Part shown: positions 32,370 to 46,290 of the stretch, piece after piece | How positions within the stretch are numbered: the first letter of the stretch is position 1 | Layout of the letters: each line of letters begins with the position of its first letter | Assembly (NCBI GenBank): GCA_023374045.1 | Contig: CM041779.1 | Span: forward strand, 270,974,062 to 271,038,061 | Direction of reading: 5' to 3' | Source: Limonium bicolor | Taxonomy: Eukaryota > Streptophyta > Magnoliopsida > Caryophyllales > Plumbaginaceae | DNA length: 64,000 nucleotides | Position numbers and translations under genes: made by a program | Notes under the pieces: generated by a model | What the model saw: the letters and a program-made list of their open reading frames with translations, nothing else | Told to the model about the DNA's origin: nothing | Databases searched by the model: none

Positions 32370-35300
32370 TGAAATACCCCAAACTTATTAAACATGGATT
32401 AAATATCTAATCACATTAATTAAGGCCTAAACATGCCTTAAAAGTCAACTGAGAACAACAGTGGTCAACACAAAACAAGATGTTACACCCTTTGACTGTT
32501 TAGGGTAAATAAATACCCAAATGAACTACTTAGGACCTAAAATTTGTCCTCAGCATGTTAACACATTACTAAACATACTACAACAGTTGGACAACACTCC
32601 AACACAAAGAACAAGCATTTACATGCTTTAAGGTCAAAAGGGGCAAAAATGTGCTCTAAGAATACCTTAAAGGTCTAATGACCTCTAAATGATATAAAAT
32701 GGGATACCATGATCAAATATCATGTAAGGGACACAAAAAAACCGTTGTCAAAGAAAACCAAGCTCAGAAACACCTTGCGACACAAAATGTGCACAAAAAC
32801 TCCTTCAAGCACGTTTTTGTGTAATTGCCTTCTAAATTGGTTTTAAATGGGCTAAAAGGTTATAATTACCATTAAATATGATAAAATATCATATTATATC
32901 ATATTAGGAATTTAATTCCAGAAATTTACAAATTTTTACAAATTTAATATTAAAATATTAATAAAACCCTAAAGTGGGGCCCGTTTGGGTCAACATTGAC
33001 TAAGTTGGTCAATGTTGACCATTGACCACGAATTGGACTGCATAAAACCGGTTCACTAAGTCTCCTAACAGACCAAGAGACAAGTCCCATGTGAAAATTA
33101 AATATATTCCTTTACTTTTGCATAAAATAAGAAAAAGCATACTTTACCTTATAAAACAAAAAAGGTTGTCTACCACTTACCTTACCCATGTGAGCCAGCC
33201 GATTTGGAGCCCCTCTTCCCCCTTATTATACGGTGCATTCCAAGGCTCCAAGAAAGGATAAGACAAGCATGGTGAGTCACATATTCATTAAGTGAATAAA
33301 GTAACATTATAACTACATTATTGAATCAAATTAGTGTCAATCATTCACCACCTTTCTCAAACAAGGATGGCTGCCCCTTGCTGTTGTCTCCACCAAATTA
33401 GCCTTCAATTATCAACACCAATCAATTAGTGATGAGTCATCAAATCATTAAAAGACATAAAATAATGAAAAATGTGCTTTAAGGCAAATTTAGGTCATTC
33501 TCTTTCATTTCTCCCATTCAGCCATGAGACTCTTGCCTTGAGCTCTCATTTGGCTCCTCTCAACTGTAGGTAAGTGTTCCAAGCTCCATTGGAGAGATCT
33601 CATGCTCTAGGTAAGCTTCTAAGGTATAAAAATGCCCATTTTCTTCATCTTTCTTTCCTTTTTCCATTGATCTAGACTCCAACCTTTTCTATACATCTAT
33701 GTAAAGTGATTTGGAGGTTAAAGGAAGAATAAATTTCGGCCATAACCAGATCTAAGGAGGAAAGTTCAAGTCTTGACCATTTAAGGTAAAAATGTGCTCT
33801 AAGCACACACCTCTTCTTCCTTGTGAATTTCAGTTGTAAACCTTGGTTCCCTAGCCTTACTTTCTTCTCCTTTTCATGTGGATTCAGTTGGTATACCAAG
33901 ATCTACAAGGAGTAGCTAGATCCAAGCCAAAAACACCATTTTGGCATCTTAAACAAGGTAAAACTTAGCTATCTTCCAAGCTAACTACCCACGTTTTTAT
34001 GCCTTGCTTTTAAGAGAGTTTTTATACTCTTTCTTTACTGGAAAAATAGGGCCGAGCTAGATCTACAACAAGCTTGAAGATCTAAGGTAAAAATCCATGA
34101 TTTTCATGACTTAAATTACTTCTCATGGTTAGCTCATGTTTGGAGTTAAACATGTCTTGTTTTCTACATGAAGACAAGTAGATCAAGCTGTGGAGAAACT
34201 CTCCTTAAGGTGGCCGAATCCAAACAAGATCTATCTAAGCTAAATCAAGGTATAAATTACTTAAAACCTTAATTGGATACATTAACACAAGTTTAAGCTT
34301 GTGTAAATTAATTGCCGTGAGTGAAGAAGTATAATAAGGTCAAGTTTGACCTTAAAATGATTAAGGAATGGTTTAATAAATTTTATAACTAATTAAACAA
34401 GCATAATTGTCAAATTTAAGACATTATGTGGAAGTTTGGTAATTAAATGAAAAATCTATGGTGAGGCCGAGAATTATAAGTATTTTTGGGACATTTATGT
34501 GTAATTTATTTTGTGAGCAAATGTTTGTAATAAGGTCATGTACTTTAGGCCATTTTATTTATGCATTTACAAGCTTTTATTTAAGTTTAGGTGATATATA
34601 ATTATTACCTAAATGAAATGGGGTCTTAAGTGTAAATAAATTAAATTTAGGGGCTTTATAAAATAAGGCCGAAAATTAGAGGTTAAAAGGAGTTAAAATA
34701 AAGTTTATAAGATTTTATAAAGTTTTGGGGTTAAATGGTGATTTCTAGAAAGTATGGGTACTAAACCGTAATTATTAGGAACTAATGGTCAAGGAAATAT
34801 TAAGGAGGTCAACCTTGACCATATGGTAGGTTTTGACCAAATTAGATAAGTTAGATAACTTATTTAAGGTTTTATAATAAGATAAGTACTTAATGGTAAT
34901 ATTTTTATAACATATGTGGTAAATATGTTATTACCAAAAATAAAGGGTGTACAATGGTATTTTAAACACCCATGGGCTATTAGGAATTTTTAGGAATTTA
35001 TTGGCTTGTTTTTGGAATTAAAATGAACTATATAAGTATAATATATAGTTATTATGTCATTATGGCACTTTCGAGAAATATAGATGGTGGAATGTTAAAT
35101 ACCGAAGGTATATGGGTTAATAAGGTTATTTATAACCCTTTGGTGAAATTTGGAGATTTTTAGAATTATTTAAGAGTATTTATTAAGATATGTGTATAAT
35201 ATATGGTTTTAATGATATGGTAAAACTATATGTTATAAATAGGGCCAAATGGCAATTATAGAACAGCACAAGGGCTGTTCGGAATTGACAAAAATAACCA

Positions 35301-38058
35301 TAGATTATACTCTTTTATAAGTTAGAAATGTTATATTAAATGGAATATATAACATGGTATGATTTGAGGGGTGATTTTATAATTAAGGAAACTATGGTTT
35401 ATGGAAAAAAAAAAAGATTTTCCTATGGTGCCTAAGAGGCAATATAAAATAGTTTTGTATAAAAACTATAGGTATAAGTTAAAGGGAATAAAAATATCAT
35501 ATAGTATGATATTAGTATATGGTATAACATTACAAAATGTTATGTGGTCAAAAGGGGAATTTAAATAAATTCAAGGGCTATATCGAATTAATAAGAGTTG
35601 GAAAATGAATTTTAGACTATGGTCTACTATGTTATAAATGTTATTACAATTATAAGGTATTAAGGTGGTTTAATGGAATTAATATAAGTAAGGATATTCA
35701 CATTAAATAATGTGACAAACTATAAATAAATGAGATTTATAAACTAAGGTATTTATTGAATAAACCTTAGGAGTTGTAAATATACAACATAAAATGTTAC
35801 ATAATATTAGGATAATAATCTTAATACAAGTTGTATAACATAATACAACTAATGGGAATAATCATCTAACATAAGATGATAAAATGTAACACATGATATA
35901 AGAGTTTATTAAACTCATGAAACTTACCTACGTGGTAAATATATACATACACAAGGATAATGTATATAAGGTGGATATATATTTTGGTTGGAAACCATAT
36001 GATTTAATGGTGGTGGTTATTTTAAAAAAAATAATAGTTACGAACTATAAGTTATGAGTTTTGGATGCAAATATTATTTGCTAAAGGTAAATGGGTTATG
36101 TAATACATTGTATTATAATGGATGGTGGGAGAATGATACAATACAAAAAAATATATATATAATCATGCATGCATACATGCAACTATAGGTTACATACCTA
36201 AATTAATTGGTGGATAAGATTAAAAAGAAATACAATGAATTAAACTTAACAGTTGAAATATTATGACGTATGAGTTTTAAGTAACAAAGTCGACTGTTTT
36301 AGAGAAACCCGTAATAAACAACTGTAGAAAACAGGGGCGGACTGTCGGGGTTACTTGTATTCGGAAATACCGGATGTAGTTAGTCATGGAGACTGACTTA
36401 TAGTTTTATTACTATTTAGAGTATACTTCTGACAAGACGCTTGATGAGCTAGCGGACTACACGGAGCATAGGATCTTGCTGATTCATACTCCACCGTAAT
36501 ACGATCAGGGTGAACGGTATGTAAAGGGGTTTGATCCGGGTTGTCCTAAGGTTGCTCCTTGGGCTCGGATTTGGTTGATATAACTTGTGTGTTATGTATG
36601 TGGATACATGTATGTGTTTAAGTGTTACTGCATTATTTATTTATGCACGGGCGTCCTACGGGACTAACACTACGTCGACTATAGATCGACTTATATAAAC
36701 ATACATATACGTTAATGTGATGACATGACGGTTACTTGATATAATACCAAAGTATTAATATTAAGTATATGGTAACCTAAGTAAAACACTTAGGAACGAG
36801 TCACGACATTGTCGGTCTCTAGAGCATGGATCTCGAACATGAATATAACTTAGATTACTTCTAGGTATGCGTGAGACCCATTGGGCAGCTAACTAATAAT
36901 TATATTCTCCATAAGACTAAGAGCAGATCTTAAACATTATGAGAGAGAAATGGTATGAGATTGAGGTGAGGAATCCCGGTAGTTTATGAACTACTTGGTT
37001 GCGCATTTGTGATCACTGAGGGGTTTCCTAATTGGATTCCGCTCTAGGTTATATCCAACAAGCCCAAACTGGATCGTGGATCAGGTGGCTACGGCCTTTT
37101 TATGTATGTCTTACGAGACATAAGAGAGTCAGGGGCCTCCGGACCTCTGGCGAAATGAGCACCTTTGTGTGTACAGGAGGACTACTGTCCATGGTGAGGT
37201 TATCGGGTTGTCCTAACATGACGCCCAACTGATATTAATAATTAAACATGGTTTGGATGGATGGGGCCTTAAAGGCCGAATTAAATTAAATATGAAACTT
37301 GTACGCTACGGCGAATGTACATTGTACATATGGATGGGGCCTTGAAGGCCAAACTAAAATAAATTAATAAAGGATGGTATACGCTACGGCGATTGTACAT
37401 TGTACATCATATTGTGGTTGTTCAATACGTTCGATATATAATTGTGGATTGTGTTATTAAATGATTGTTGGATTGGATGGATGGTTGAATGTTTATGGAT
37501 ATTTAGATGGATGATTATGTATATTATACACTGTATATTGCAGTATTGTTTATAACTGTAAAATGGTAAAGCATGAAACCGATCTAATAATAAGATGGTT
37601 AAAATGACAAGTGACCATTAGGGTCCAGGCCCAGCATACTCAGCGTCTATCGCTGATACTACACCATTACAGGTTGTTGATCATTGTCGGAGCTGAAGAG
37701 CATGAACAGGGTAATTGGAGTTTTACTTTTGTTACCACACATGGAGATGTTGTATAGCATTGAGGATGGTGAATTGTATTATGGTAAGGTTATGTATATT
37801 CAGGTTTGGTTAGACGCTCACTTGTCGATGTTATGATTTATGGACTTAGTATGATGTATAGGAGTTTCTCGTTATCACGGCGGTTAGCAGTTTGTTATGT
37901 TGGAAGTTGAATGTGGTTTGGCTTCGTTGCTCGCATGGGCGAGTAATGGCCGGTGACACCCGAGTGAGTTTTGTAATTGTTATTTATTTTCCGCTGCGAG
38001 ATGTTTTATTTATTGCTACGTGAGAGATTATTACGTGATTGGGGAGAGGGGTGTTACA
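32370..38058 (+). mobile_element. Element C 3' LTR
   Basis: 5689 bp, near-identical in length and order to the 5' copy, preceded by the PPT. The small sequence differences between the copies show the insertion is not brand new but is much younger than the copia host element. Confidence 0.93.
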
Positions 38059-38292
38059 GTACGCCTCAAGCTTGGCGGGATCGGTCTCCCCCTTAAAGTG
38101 TGCGAGTCGAAGGTCTGCAAGACTCTTCACCTAATTTGGTTCCCTGGGTTGTGGCGGTGGAGGTGGTGCACCCACACCAGGCTGATCGCCCATATGCCCT
38201 AATGCGGCAGCTACGATCTCTGCGATCGTCTGCCCCTCCGGTATCTCAGTCTCGTCGCCTTGACAACGACCTCGGCTTCTCCTTCCTGACAT
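38059..38292 (-). pseudogene. Element A gag exon 1, N-terminal part
   Basis: The ATG at 38292-38290 (MSGRRSRGRCQGDE) is immediately preceded by CAG on the sense strand, a candidate 3' splice site. The frame includes GVGAPPPPPQPREPN, then TAG at 38133-38131 where element C has Trp (EMNWLKS), then KSLADLRLAHFKGETDP. It ends at the insertion site of element C, and the frame continues at 16187. A single nonsense change blocks Gag. Confidence 0.85.
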
Positions 38293-38872
38293 CTGAACAA
38301 GCATAACTCACATTAGATTCGTATCCACCACTGTTTCGGTTAACGAATTTATAACGTCCGTAGACGGTCAAGACGATCCACACTTATTAGTGGTCATCTG
38401 ACTCTACTCACTCTAACTTCTCACACCCTTAACCCATCACTTATTCCTTAGCTTATATCCTAACTTGGTGGTTACTCATGTCCGGTATTTCTTGATCAGA
38501 GCGTAACTACGCTCTGATACCACTTTTTGTAACACCCCATCCAAAGCCAATCGTGGTTATCGCAAAACTGAACACTTAATCGAATTCGTCGCAGCGGAAA
38601 TAATAAACACCTGGACCTTGCCACGGTCTGATCGTTAGAATATACCGGCCTTATCAATTACAACACTTATCCAAAATAAATAACCAACTTAAAACATCAC
38701 CATCCAAAAAACCACAACCAACCGAGTACAAGTAACTAAGTCATAATCACAACCTTACATCAGTTTAAATATAAACAGACGGGTGCACAAGCGCAACCCG
38801 TACTCAAAATAAACATCCCATCCTAAGTCTAACCGCTCCTACTCTCGTGGTGCATCCTCATGGGCCTCTTAC
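38293..38872 (-). other. Proposed leader intron of element A
   Basis: The donor TTGCAG/GTAAGAGG lies in the 5' LTR (GT at 38872-38871) and the acceptor TTGTTCAG is directly before the gag ATG. It spans the LTR 3' end and the PBS. The length is 580 bp, identical to the corresponding interval in element C. Splicing would give a gag mRNA lacking the PBS, and unspliced RNA would serve as genome. Inference from paired sites in two elements. Confidence 0.55.
38511..38522 (-). other. Element A primer-binding site in a hairpin
   Basis: Sense TGGTATCAGAGC matches initiator tRNA-Met and lies five bases from the LTR end. ATCAGAGCG (sense) pairs with CGCTCTGAT across a 6-base loop, covering 38495-38518. 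Confidence 0.9.
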
Positions 38873-40753
38873 CTGCAAGTGTAATAACAGCCCCCAAAGG
38901 GGGTCAGCACGAATGCTGGTACTCCCTCTCATGGCCCCCAAACTAACGGGGCTACGACGACTAATTGTTGATAACATGGAAATTGATTACATACACAAGC
39001 ATGATATGAAGTGCAATAACAATAATCCACAAATGAACATGCATAGTTCACAAACAATGAACGACTCAAGCGTTCCCTTATCAAGTGGGTTAGTAACCCC
39101 CTCCTCAGTCCTGATTTCCTTAATCTCAGTTCCTTACCTTACCTTAATCTTAATCTCAACTTATTCTCAGTATACAAACCGTTCCTGGAAGGAATTGGTT
39201 GTAGCTTAATTTCAAACCTGGGATTTAGGTGATCCCACCGCACCATCTTAATGCCACCTACCCTAGACGGGAGTCCAGCGTAGCTGAGCCGGCAACCGGC
39301 CATAGGCTACAAGTCCGAAGACAAGTCCTTAAGCGGAGGGCGGATCTGATTCAGATACCGTCCCCCTTTCCTTAGCATGCATGACCGGAGCCAGTCCCGG
39401 GTTTCCTCACTCAAGTTCCAGTTAGTAGAAAACTTAAACACCAAGTGTCAGTTAAACCTTAACGGGTATTAACCAACAATCACCAATACTTAACTCTTAT
39501 TCTTAACTCAGTAAGTACTAAACTTGGTTAGTAACAATCTCAAGTCTCGTGGGTTAGTGCAAAGAAAACACATACACAACAAGAACAATTATAACCGGTT
39601 GCATGCTTTATCTTGTCTTAGTCATAGCAATTAAACAGATAGCACACAAGCCGAGGGACACCTCGTTAGCAAGCAGGTCACAAGAAAGATTGTACCGTTC
39701 ACCGTCGATCGTTGTTCGTTAACCTTCTCCGGGGCCCCAATTCACAAACCTAAAACATTGATTCATTTTTAGGCCATTAGTTATTTGCACCTTACTTAAC
39801 TCACTTAGTCCCTAAAGATTCCCAATGAATATCCTCTCAAGTCCTTACCACTTAACCTTTTAAACTTAATTTTAAACATTAAGGTTCTTACTTAGCTTAA
39901 CTTAATCCCTTAAGTTTTTAGGGTCCTAATCATTACCACCCTACCAAAGGTATACCTTATTAGCAATTATCATCCTTAGAATTCAAAATTTCTTTTTTTT
40001 TAAGTGTTAAGGGTCGTCCGACCCACCGTCCGACCCACCCTCTGGGTCGGACCCTTCCAGTAACTTCCGAGTTTGAAAAACTCTACATGTCCGACCCACG
40101 TCCGACCTAACCAACTGGGTCGGACCATTCCATAAATTTTCTGTCTTCTAAACCTCCCATGTCCGACCCAACCAACTGGGTCGGACCATTCCAGAAACTT
40201 AACCGCCCTTAAAACACACCCGTCCGACCCATGTCCGACCCAAGTCCTCTGGGTCGGACCATTCCAGAACCTTTCCCTGGCGTTAAACAGAGGCCGTCCG
40301 ACCCAAACTTGGGTCGGACCCCTGGGTCGGACGCCACCAAAACATGCCCAAACTTTGTCAAATCTTCACTAAACTTTTCCTCAAGCCTTCCAATGTGTTC
40401 TAACATCATTTAGACCCTTGAACTCATCTTAAACCATCCTCCAAACTCATTCCCATCCTTTACACAATTCTTACATCAACTACTAACACTTAACACTTAT
40501 TTCTATCCTACATTTCAACATTCCTTTCACCTAGCACTTCTACTAGCACAAAGTTCCCTCCTTATGAACTTGACCACGCCATATACACCACTTGCATCTC
40601 TCTTACACTTTCCAAGGTTTTCCTTAAACTCTAAACTCTAGTTTCTACCTAAATCATCTCAAGGTTTCACACTGAATCATATCAAACTTACCAAGGTTTC
40701 CTAGCTTCTTTTATCAATATTTATCTAAGTCCTAAATACCCAAGTACACTCTT
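38528..40753 (-). mobile_element. Element A 5' LTR, PBS-proximal part
   Basis: It is homologous to 6170-8395 with few substitutions. It holds R/U5, the hairpin cluster and the leader splice donor. It is cut at CTCTT (40749-40753) by element B. It is the functional 5' LTR because it abuts the PBS on the minus strand. Confidence 0.93.
40014..40335. repeat. Imperfect-palindrome array in element A 5' LTR
   Basis: Same array as in the other LTR, but with one extra GTCCGACCCACC-type unit near the start and one fewer unit near 40160, so units were gained or lost since insertion. Confidence 0.88.
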
Positions 40754-42374
40754 TGTAACACCCCTAATATTAATTTAATCATTACCGTCCAAGTCCACGC
40801 AGCCGAGTCACCCAGCGATAACATACTTACATACATCGGTGATACAATGCCGTTAGTCACCCACGTGACTAACAAGGCTACTACTGCTACATACAGCATC
40901 GGTCTGATGGACCGGAATATCCGAGTACTACTTAATACAATACATACTCTCATTACATACTGGATACTACAATACTCCATTCGATACATTACTCCATTCA
41001 ATACAATACTCCACAATTCCGTACAAGATAATACACTACGCACCGAGTTTACTAGGTTCCAAAATCAATACAGTACTTCTCCCCGAATTCATACACACTC
41101 ACTAGAAGTCAATCTGCTACCCATTCCTCACAAACTAAATACTTCTAATTACAAGGCGCCACCGGTCTCTTACCTTGACCGTATTCGCTCCGGGTACCTG
41201 CACACTAAAAATGTTCCCCCGAGGGGGTCAGCTTTCGCTGAATATGATAACCGCATACCCCGCGTACTAGCGAGGGTACGCCGACCATTTGGTCGAATAC
41301 ATGCAATTCATTTTGCATTACATACATGCATACATACTTTCATACATACATACATACATGCTTTCATTCACGGTACTACAATACTACACAAGGTACACAT
41401 ACATACGTACAGTACAATACATGCTTGGAAGACAATACAAGTCAACCAATACTTACTTACCATCCTCCAGAATACACATACACAATACATACTCGTTACA
41501 TACTCAATACGCAATACGGAGATACACTTCTCCAATTCATACAGAAGGCTTGTTAGCTTCTTTACACCCGGGTTAATCGGGTGTTCAATACTCATTTACT
41601 CAAGGTCAATGACTTACAACAGTCAAGACCAATACACATACGATACTTACTTCTTACATACTTTACTTCCAGTTAAGTCGGTATGACCTCCGGGCAGGGA
41701 ATACTACTTCCCACCACCGGGCTTTAGGGTGGCCCACTAATCCAGGATACTACCCATACAAAGGGAATTGGTCCAAGGAAAAGATCATAGCCAGGATTCG
41801 GTTCCAACCTCTTGTGGTTCCTTATCCTCACGCGTGGCCGAAACTATATCGGACTTCTACTCATTCCATTTACTCATTACTCATGTTAGGAGTTAGATTG
41901 TTAGGAATTAGTAGAAGTCAGTACTTCATTTCCATACATCCATACAATACACAAGTACACATTACATTCTCATACCCTTCATTCTCATTCATACATTTCA
42001 TGAATTATACAAACTAAATGTTCAGAAGATACAATCAAGAACAAAATAGTTCAACACAATTAAGTGCATTACAATTCCGATTCGTGCATTTATCTTATTG
42101 GTGATCACATAAGCACACAAATCGGGGTAACCAGGTTAGGATACAGAGCATGAAGAAATCATACCTTTTACCGGAATTTACTTTACCATGTCACCTCACA
42201 CTCCTCGGGTTGTTCTCGAACCACTGACAACATTTCAAGTGGTTCTATTAATATTAAGATACTATGGTATGTAAAACTAATACTCCTAATTAACCCCGTT
42301 ATCCACTAACTTTAGTTTACTCAAGTGTGCTTAACTTTCTTACCTTCATTACTTTAGCACTAACGCCTTACTCA

Positions 42375-42490
42375 TGCATATATATGTATGTATATATATA
42401 TATATGTATGTATATGTGTATATATGTAATGTATATATATATATATATGTATATATATTATGTATATATGTATATGTATTTATATATATT
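42375..42490. repeat. TA/GTAT-rich microsatellite in element B LTR
   Basis: (TA)n with TATG and GTAT interruptions. The matching part of the other LTR (about 52400-52550) has diverged in length and contains CT repeats. Confidence 0.85.
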
Positions 42491-42528
42491 CATCTAATTA
42501 AATTTTAATTTTTTTTTTTTTCAAAGGC

Positions 42529-42640
42529 CGACCGACCCACTCTGGGTAGGTCGCCTGGGTAGGTCGGCTGCAGAGAGTACCCGGTTACAGAATTCGGCCC
42601 GACCGACCCAGTCTGGGTAGGTCGCCTGGGTAGGTCGGCT
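42529..42640. repeat. Imperfect-palindrome array in element B 3' LTR
   Basis: Two units of CCGACCGACCCA...GGGTAGGTCGCCTGGG ending GGTCGGCTGCAGA, after an oligo-T tract. The right LTR has the same at 52553-52672. Confidence 0.85.
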
Positions 42641-44903
42641 GCAGAACCCCTTTTAATTATCTACTTTGGACTCCAAATTCACCTCAATTCTCACCCAATC
42701 TTTTCCTACTCATTTCCACATGTTTCTACATGTTTAAACACTAATTAAATCCTCTAATTCACCTTAGTTCATCCATCAAATTCATTTCTTCCTCAATCAC
42801 TTACACAATTTTTCTCACTTCATCTTCAACATACAATTTTTTTCTTCTTGCTACAGATTTTTAAAACTCAATTCTCCCATCCAATACTTCTACTACCAAT
42901 ACCATTACTAGCATCCCAAATACATTTCCAAGCAATTACAACATCTATACCCAAGTCCAACATTCATTTTACTAAGTCTTGTACTCTCATTCTTCCTAAT
43001 TCCTCCAATGAAATCCAATACCTCTTGCTACAGATTTTGTTTTCTTCTCTCTGCTACAGATTTTTCCCTCAACTCTTATACTCCAATACTCCCTTGCATA
43101 GTGCTACTATTAGCATCTTAAATACCTTACTCATATCCTAGTTCCATCCTCTTACAACCTCATATCCAAATCTGTTTCAAGATACTAAACACTCCTTTTA
43201 AACTCTCCAAATACACCTAGCTACCACCTAGGTTACTTCCTCTTCTTAAACACTTAAGTCCTCTCATTCCTACACAAAATTTGACATAGTCTCCCCTATA
43301 ATTCTTACTTTGCTCACACACTACTTCAGCTCACAATGGCTCATTTTCACAACCTGTTTATACCACACATTATACTCACATTTCAACTCCACTACAACAC
43401 CATCAAATTCCTGCACATACACATTCTATACCCAATGTTTTCCCAAGTTTTAAACATCATTTAAAAACTTCAAAACTGTTACAATATCATTCCTCATTAT
43501 ACTACAACATACTTACTACTCATTACTCAATACATTACTCATTTTTACTACTCAAAAACTGTTACAATACAATACACAAACCAACCCAAGGTAGAGTATT
43601 TTACCTTGTCTTGTTAATTTCTCTTTCTTTCCTTTCCTTCTCTTCTTCCTTCTTTCTTTCTTCTTCCTTGTTCTCGGTTTTTGCTCAAGGAATGGCAATG
43701 CTACAGCACCCCATACCAATACACACAACTACTTAGTACTCATTTTATACTAACCCTAGAATTTAGATGTTTTAGAGTTTAGAAAAGAGTATTACCTTCC
43801 CACCAATGAATGAAGTTCTTGTCTAGCAAGAGAGCAAGATTCCTAGCCCTTAAGAGAAGCCAAAATCGGCTGGAATGCAAAGAGCAAAGCAAGGCTTACT
43901 TTGAATTTTCGTTTTGCAAATGAGGGCTAGAAAAAGATGGGTTTTCAAGAATGTTTTTACCTCAAAATGACAAGGAGGTGAAGGTGCTTCTAATGGTGGT
44001 ACTCAAGCTCCAAATGCAGCACACCCATGGAGATGAAGTTGGTTGTTTTCGATTTTTGAAAGGAGGAAAGTGTTCTCCTTTGCAAGGGGATTCCAATGGT
44101 ATAATTTTTATTGAATTTGGACAAGATTTGAGTGCTCAAAGAGAGGAGAGAAGGAGAGGGCTGTAGGGGCTTCAACAAATCGCCATTGTCATCGCAGGAG
44201 GAGGAGAAAATGAAGAGAGGAGGAGGGTGAGTACGTGAGTGAGGGAGTGTGGTAGGAGAGAGAGTGTTTTTTTTCTTTTTTTACTTTAGTTGTCTTTTAG
44301 TAAATAAGAAGACAACAAATAGAGTGTGAGAGGGGGGTCCAATCGGTTACTCACATGCCCCTCTACAGATTTTTGCTTTTTATTTGCAAAAGTGGACACA
44401 CTAACTTTGCTTATTTGCATTCTCACCCCACAACTTCCCGGTTGTTACAGTTTTTACAAACCGGAACCCGTTTTCCGGAATTTTCTCGTTTAATTATTTT
44501 TATTGATTATTAAGCTTCCATAAATGCTTAATAATTATTATTTAATGATTCACAATTTTTACGGGTCTGTTTGACCACTTAAAGTCCCGTTCTCGGGTTT
44601 TCTCGAAAAACGTGCGCTAAAGTTCTATTAGCGTTTTAATGTATTATTTGGATCCATTTTCTTCGGGAATTGTTCCCTTAATTATTTAGGCCTTATTAAG
44701 GCTTTAAAATCCATATAATACGCTAACCGAGGTCTCATACCTCCTATGGTTATTTAACGCTTATTTAGCGTTTTTCGCTTTTTAAGCGTTTCTGTATTTC
44801 TTTTGGATTTATTTTTCCTTGCCAATATTACTTAGGCGTCATTAGGCCCTTAAATACGTATTGAATTAATTTTAATCCCTATATTTAAGTTCGGGGTATT
44901 TCA

Positions 44904-44918
44904 ATCTACCCCCCTTAA
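44904..44918 (-). other. Element B polypurine tract
   Basis: Sense TTAAGGGGGGTAGAT, abutting the 3' LTR. Confidence 0.9.
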
Positions 44919-46242
44919 GAACTTTGTCCTCAAAGTTGTTCGAGGTTATAGGTTTACAATGCTTACTCCTTCTTACATATCTAATACCAAAAGTCACACA
45001 TTCTTCCTCCTTACAATTCCCAAATCCACTACTCACGGTCTCTACATTCCATACCATACAAATGTACTATAATTACTCCAATCCACATTACTACCAACCA
45101 TCTGGTTCCACATTACAAGGTTCGTACATACATACAGTGCAAAGCTATCCCCAAAGCAATGCAATACACGTTACAATCCCGCAGGCACTCAGGTCATCTA
45201 GACACAAGACTCTTCTATGTCCCGCTTCCCTTGGAATAATACAATACGATACTCTACTACCTTCTCAGGCTTACGCTTCTAGCAAATCCTTCATCTTCAG
45301 GCTAAGAAAAAATTCTTTCGCAACTACTACTTAGAAATTTTCCAAAGCATACAACTCCAAATTCCACTTTGTATTTATTGCTTCTACCCTATGCGTGATT
45401 CTTGTGACCACTTGAGGGGAGCTTCAAGAATCATTCGACCCTGATGTGATCAGCATCAGTGTTGAACTATCTTACCACCCCAATTTGTGTTCGGCTTCCC
45501 TTGATCTGATCAGGATCAAGTTCGACTTCCCACATCCATTTCAAACAACAGATAATTCAATCATTTTCATTTTCTACCTTTTTACTCTTCCTAGTCATAA
45601 TTACAATTTCATACAACTCCAAAGGATGGAATTCAGTCCATCAACCATTCTCAATCTACTTCCCAAATACTTTCCTCGGAATTTGATGCCTAAATGCTCA
45701 TTTCATCAATCTTCTCTACTATTCTGACTAGGGAATACAATACTTAAGAAATTCAGTTGTCCTTAATTTACTTCCAATAACATACTTACGAATACACCAC
45801 TCGTGGGCTACATTCCTCTACTACTCATAGTCAATCCGTACTACTTCTTTAAGAATACAATACTTGTGGAGCTCCGTCCACTACTCATTCTCAATTGTCT
45901 CAAGACAATCACCTAGGGAACTCAATTTCCTCTAGGTTATACATCGGTTTTATACCGACTCAAGCATCGTAATGCCATGTCTAACTTCAGATAGGCACAC
46001 ACTACAGGGATTATCGTTTCCCCAAGAGTTACTATACTCCTCTTTACTAATATTTTACACTGGGTTACAAGATGGTATATTCATCCTATGGTATTCGCAT
46101 CTCTTGTGCCCATTACCACAGTTACAATATGAATGAATACGTATGTTTATTTAACATAAGTACCAATCATCAATTCGATTCTCATTTGTGCTATGCACAT
46201 TATAGTTTCTGTGTTTTGTTCATGAAACTTACATTAAGCGGT

Positions 46243-46290
46243 TTTCGCTCTACCCCCCTTAAAAGGGATTACGCCCACGTAATCTACCAT
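46243..46290 (-). other. Second (upstream) polypurine tract of element B
   Basis: Sense ATTACGTGGGCGTAAT hairpin, then CCCTTTTAAGGGGGGTAGAG. The hairpin bases differ from A and C but the pairing is kept. Confidence 0.6.

Larger units (their letters stand above)
16193..38058 (+). mobile_element. Element C: non-autonomous gypsy-type element with gag only
   Basis: TG at 16193 and CA at 38058 are flanked by the 5-bp duplication GTACG (16188-16192, 38059-38063), inside element A gag. LTRs of 5688 and 5689 bp differ at scattered sites. PBS, four-exon gag, a long non-coding internal part (interrupted by D), an upstream second PPT and the PPT are present; no protease, RT or integrase can be read. 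About 16.0 kb without D. The gag-only layout matches the TR-GAG class. PBS, introns and leader like those of element A suggest mobilisation in trans by an A-like relative. Confidence 0.9.
40754..44903 (-). mobile_element. Element B 3' LTR
   Basis: 4150 bp. It contains hairpins near 41215-41297, a splice-donor-like CAG/GTACCC (41200-41196), a TA-rich microsatellite at 42375-42490, an imperfect-palindrome array (42529-42640) and a pyrimidine-rich segment. On the plus strand it is followed by the reversed PPT. Confidence 0.92.

Noticed and set aside
40847..41686. 279-codon plus-strand ORF rich in Thr, Tyr, His and Ile
   Set aside because: It lies in the antisense of the B LTR. It arises from TACATAC-rich low-complexity sequence, and the corresponding frame in the other LTR copy (50857 onward) is broken by small indels.
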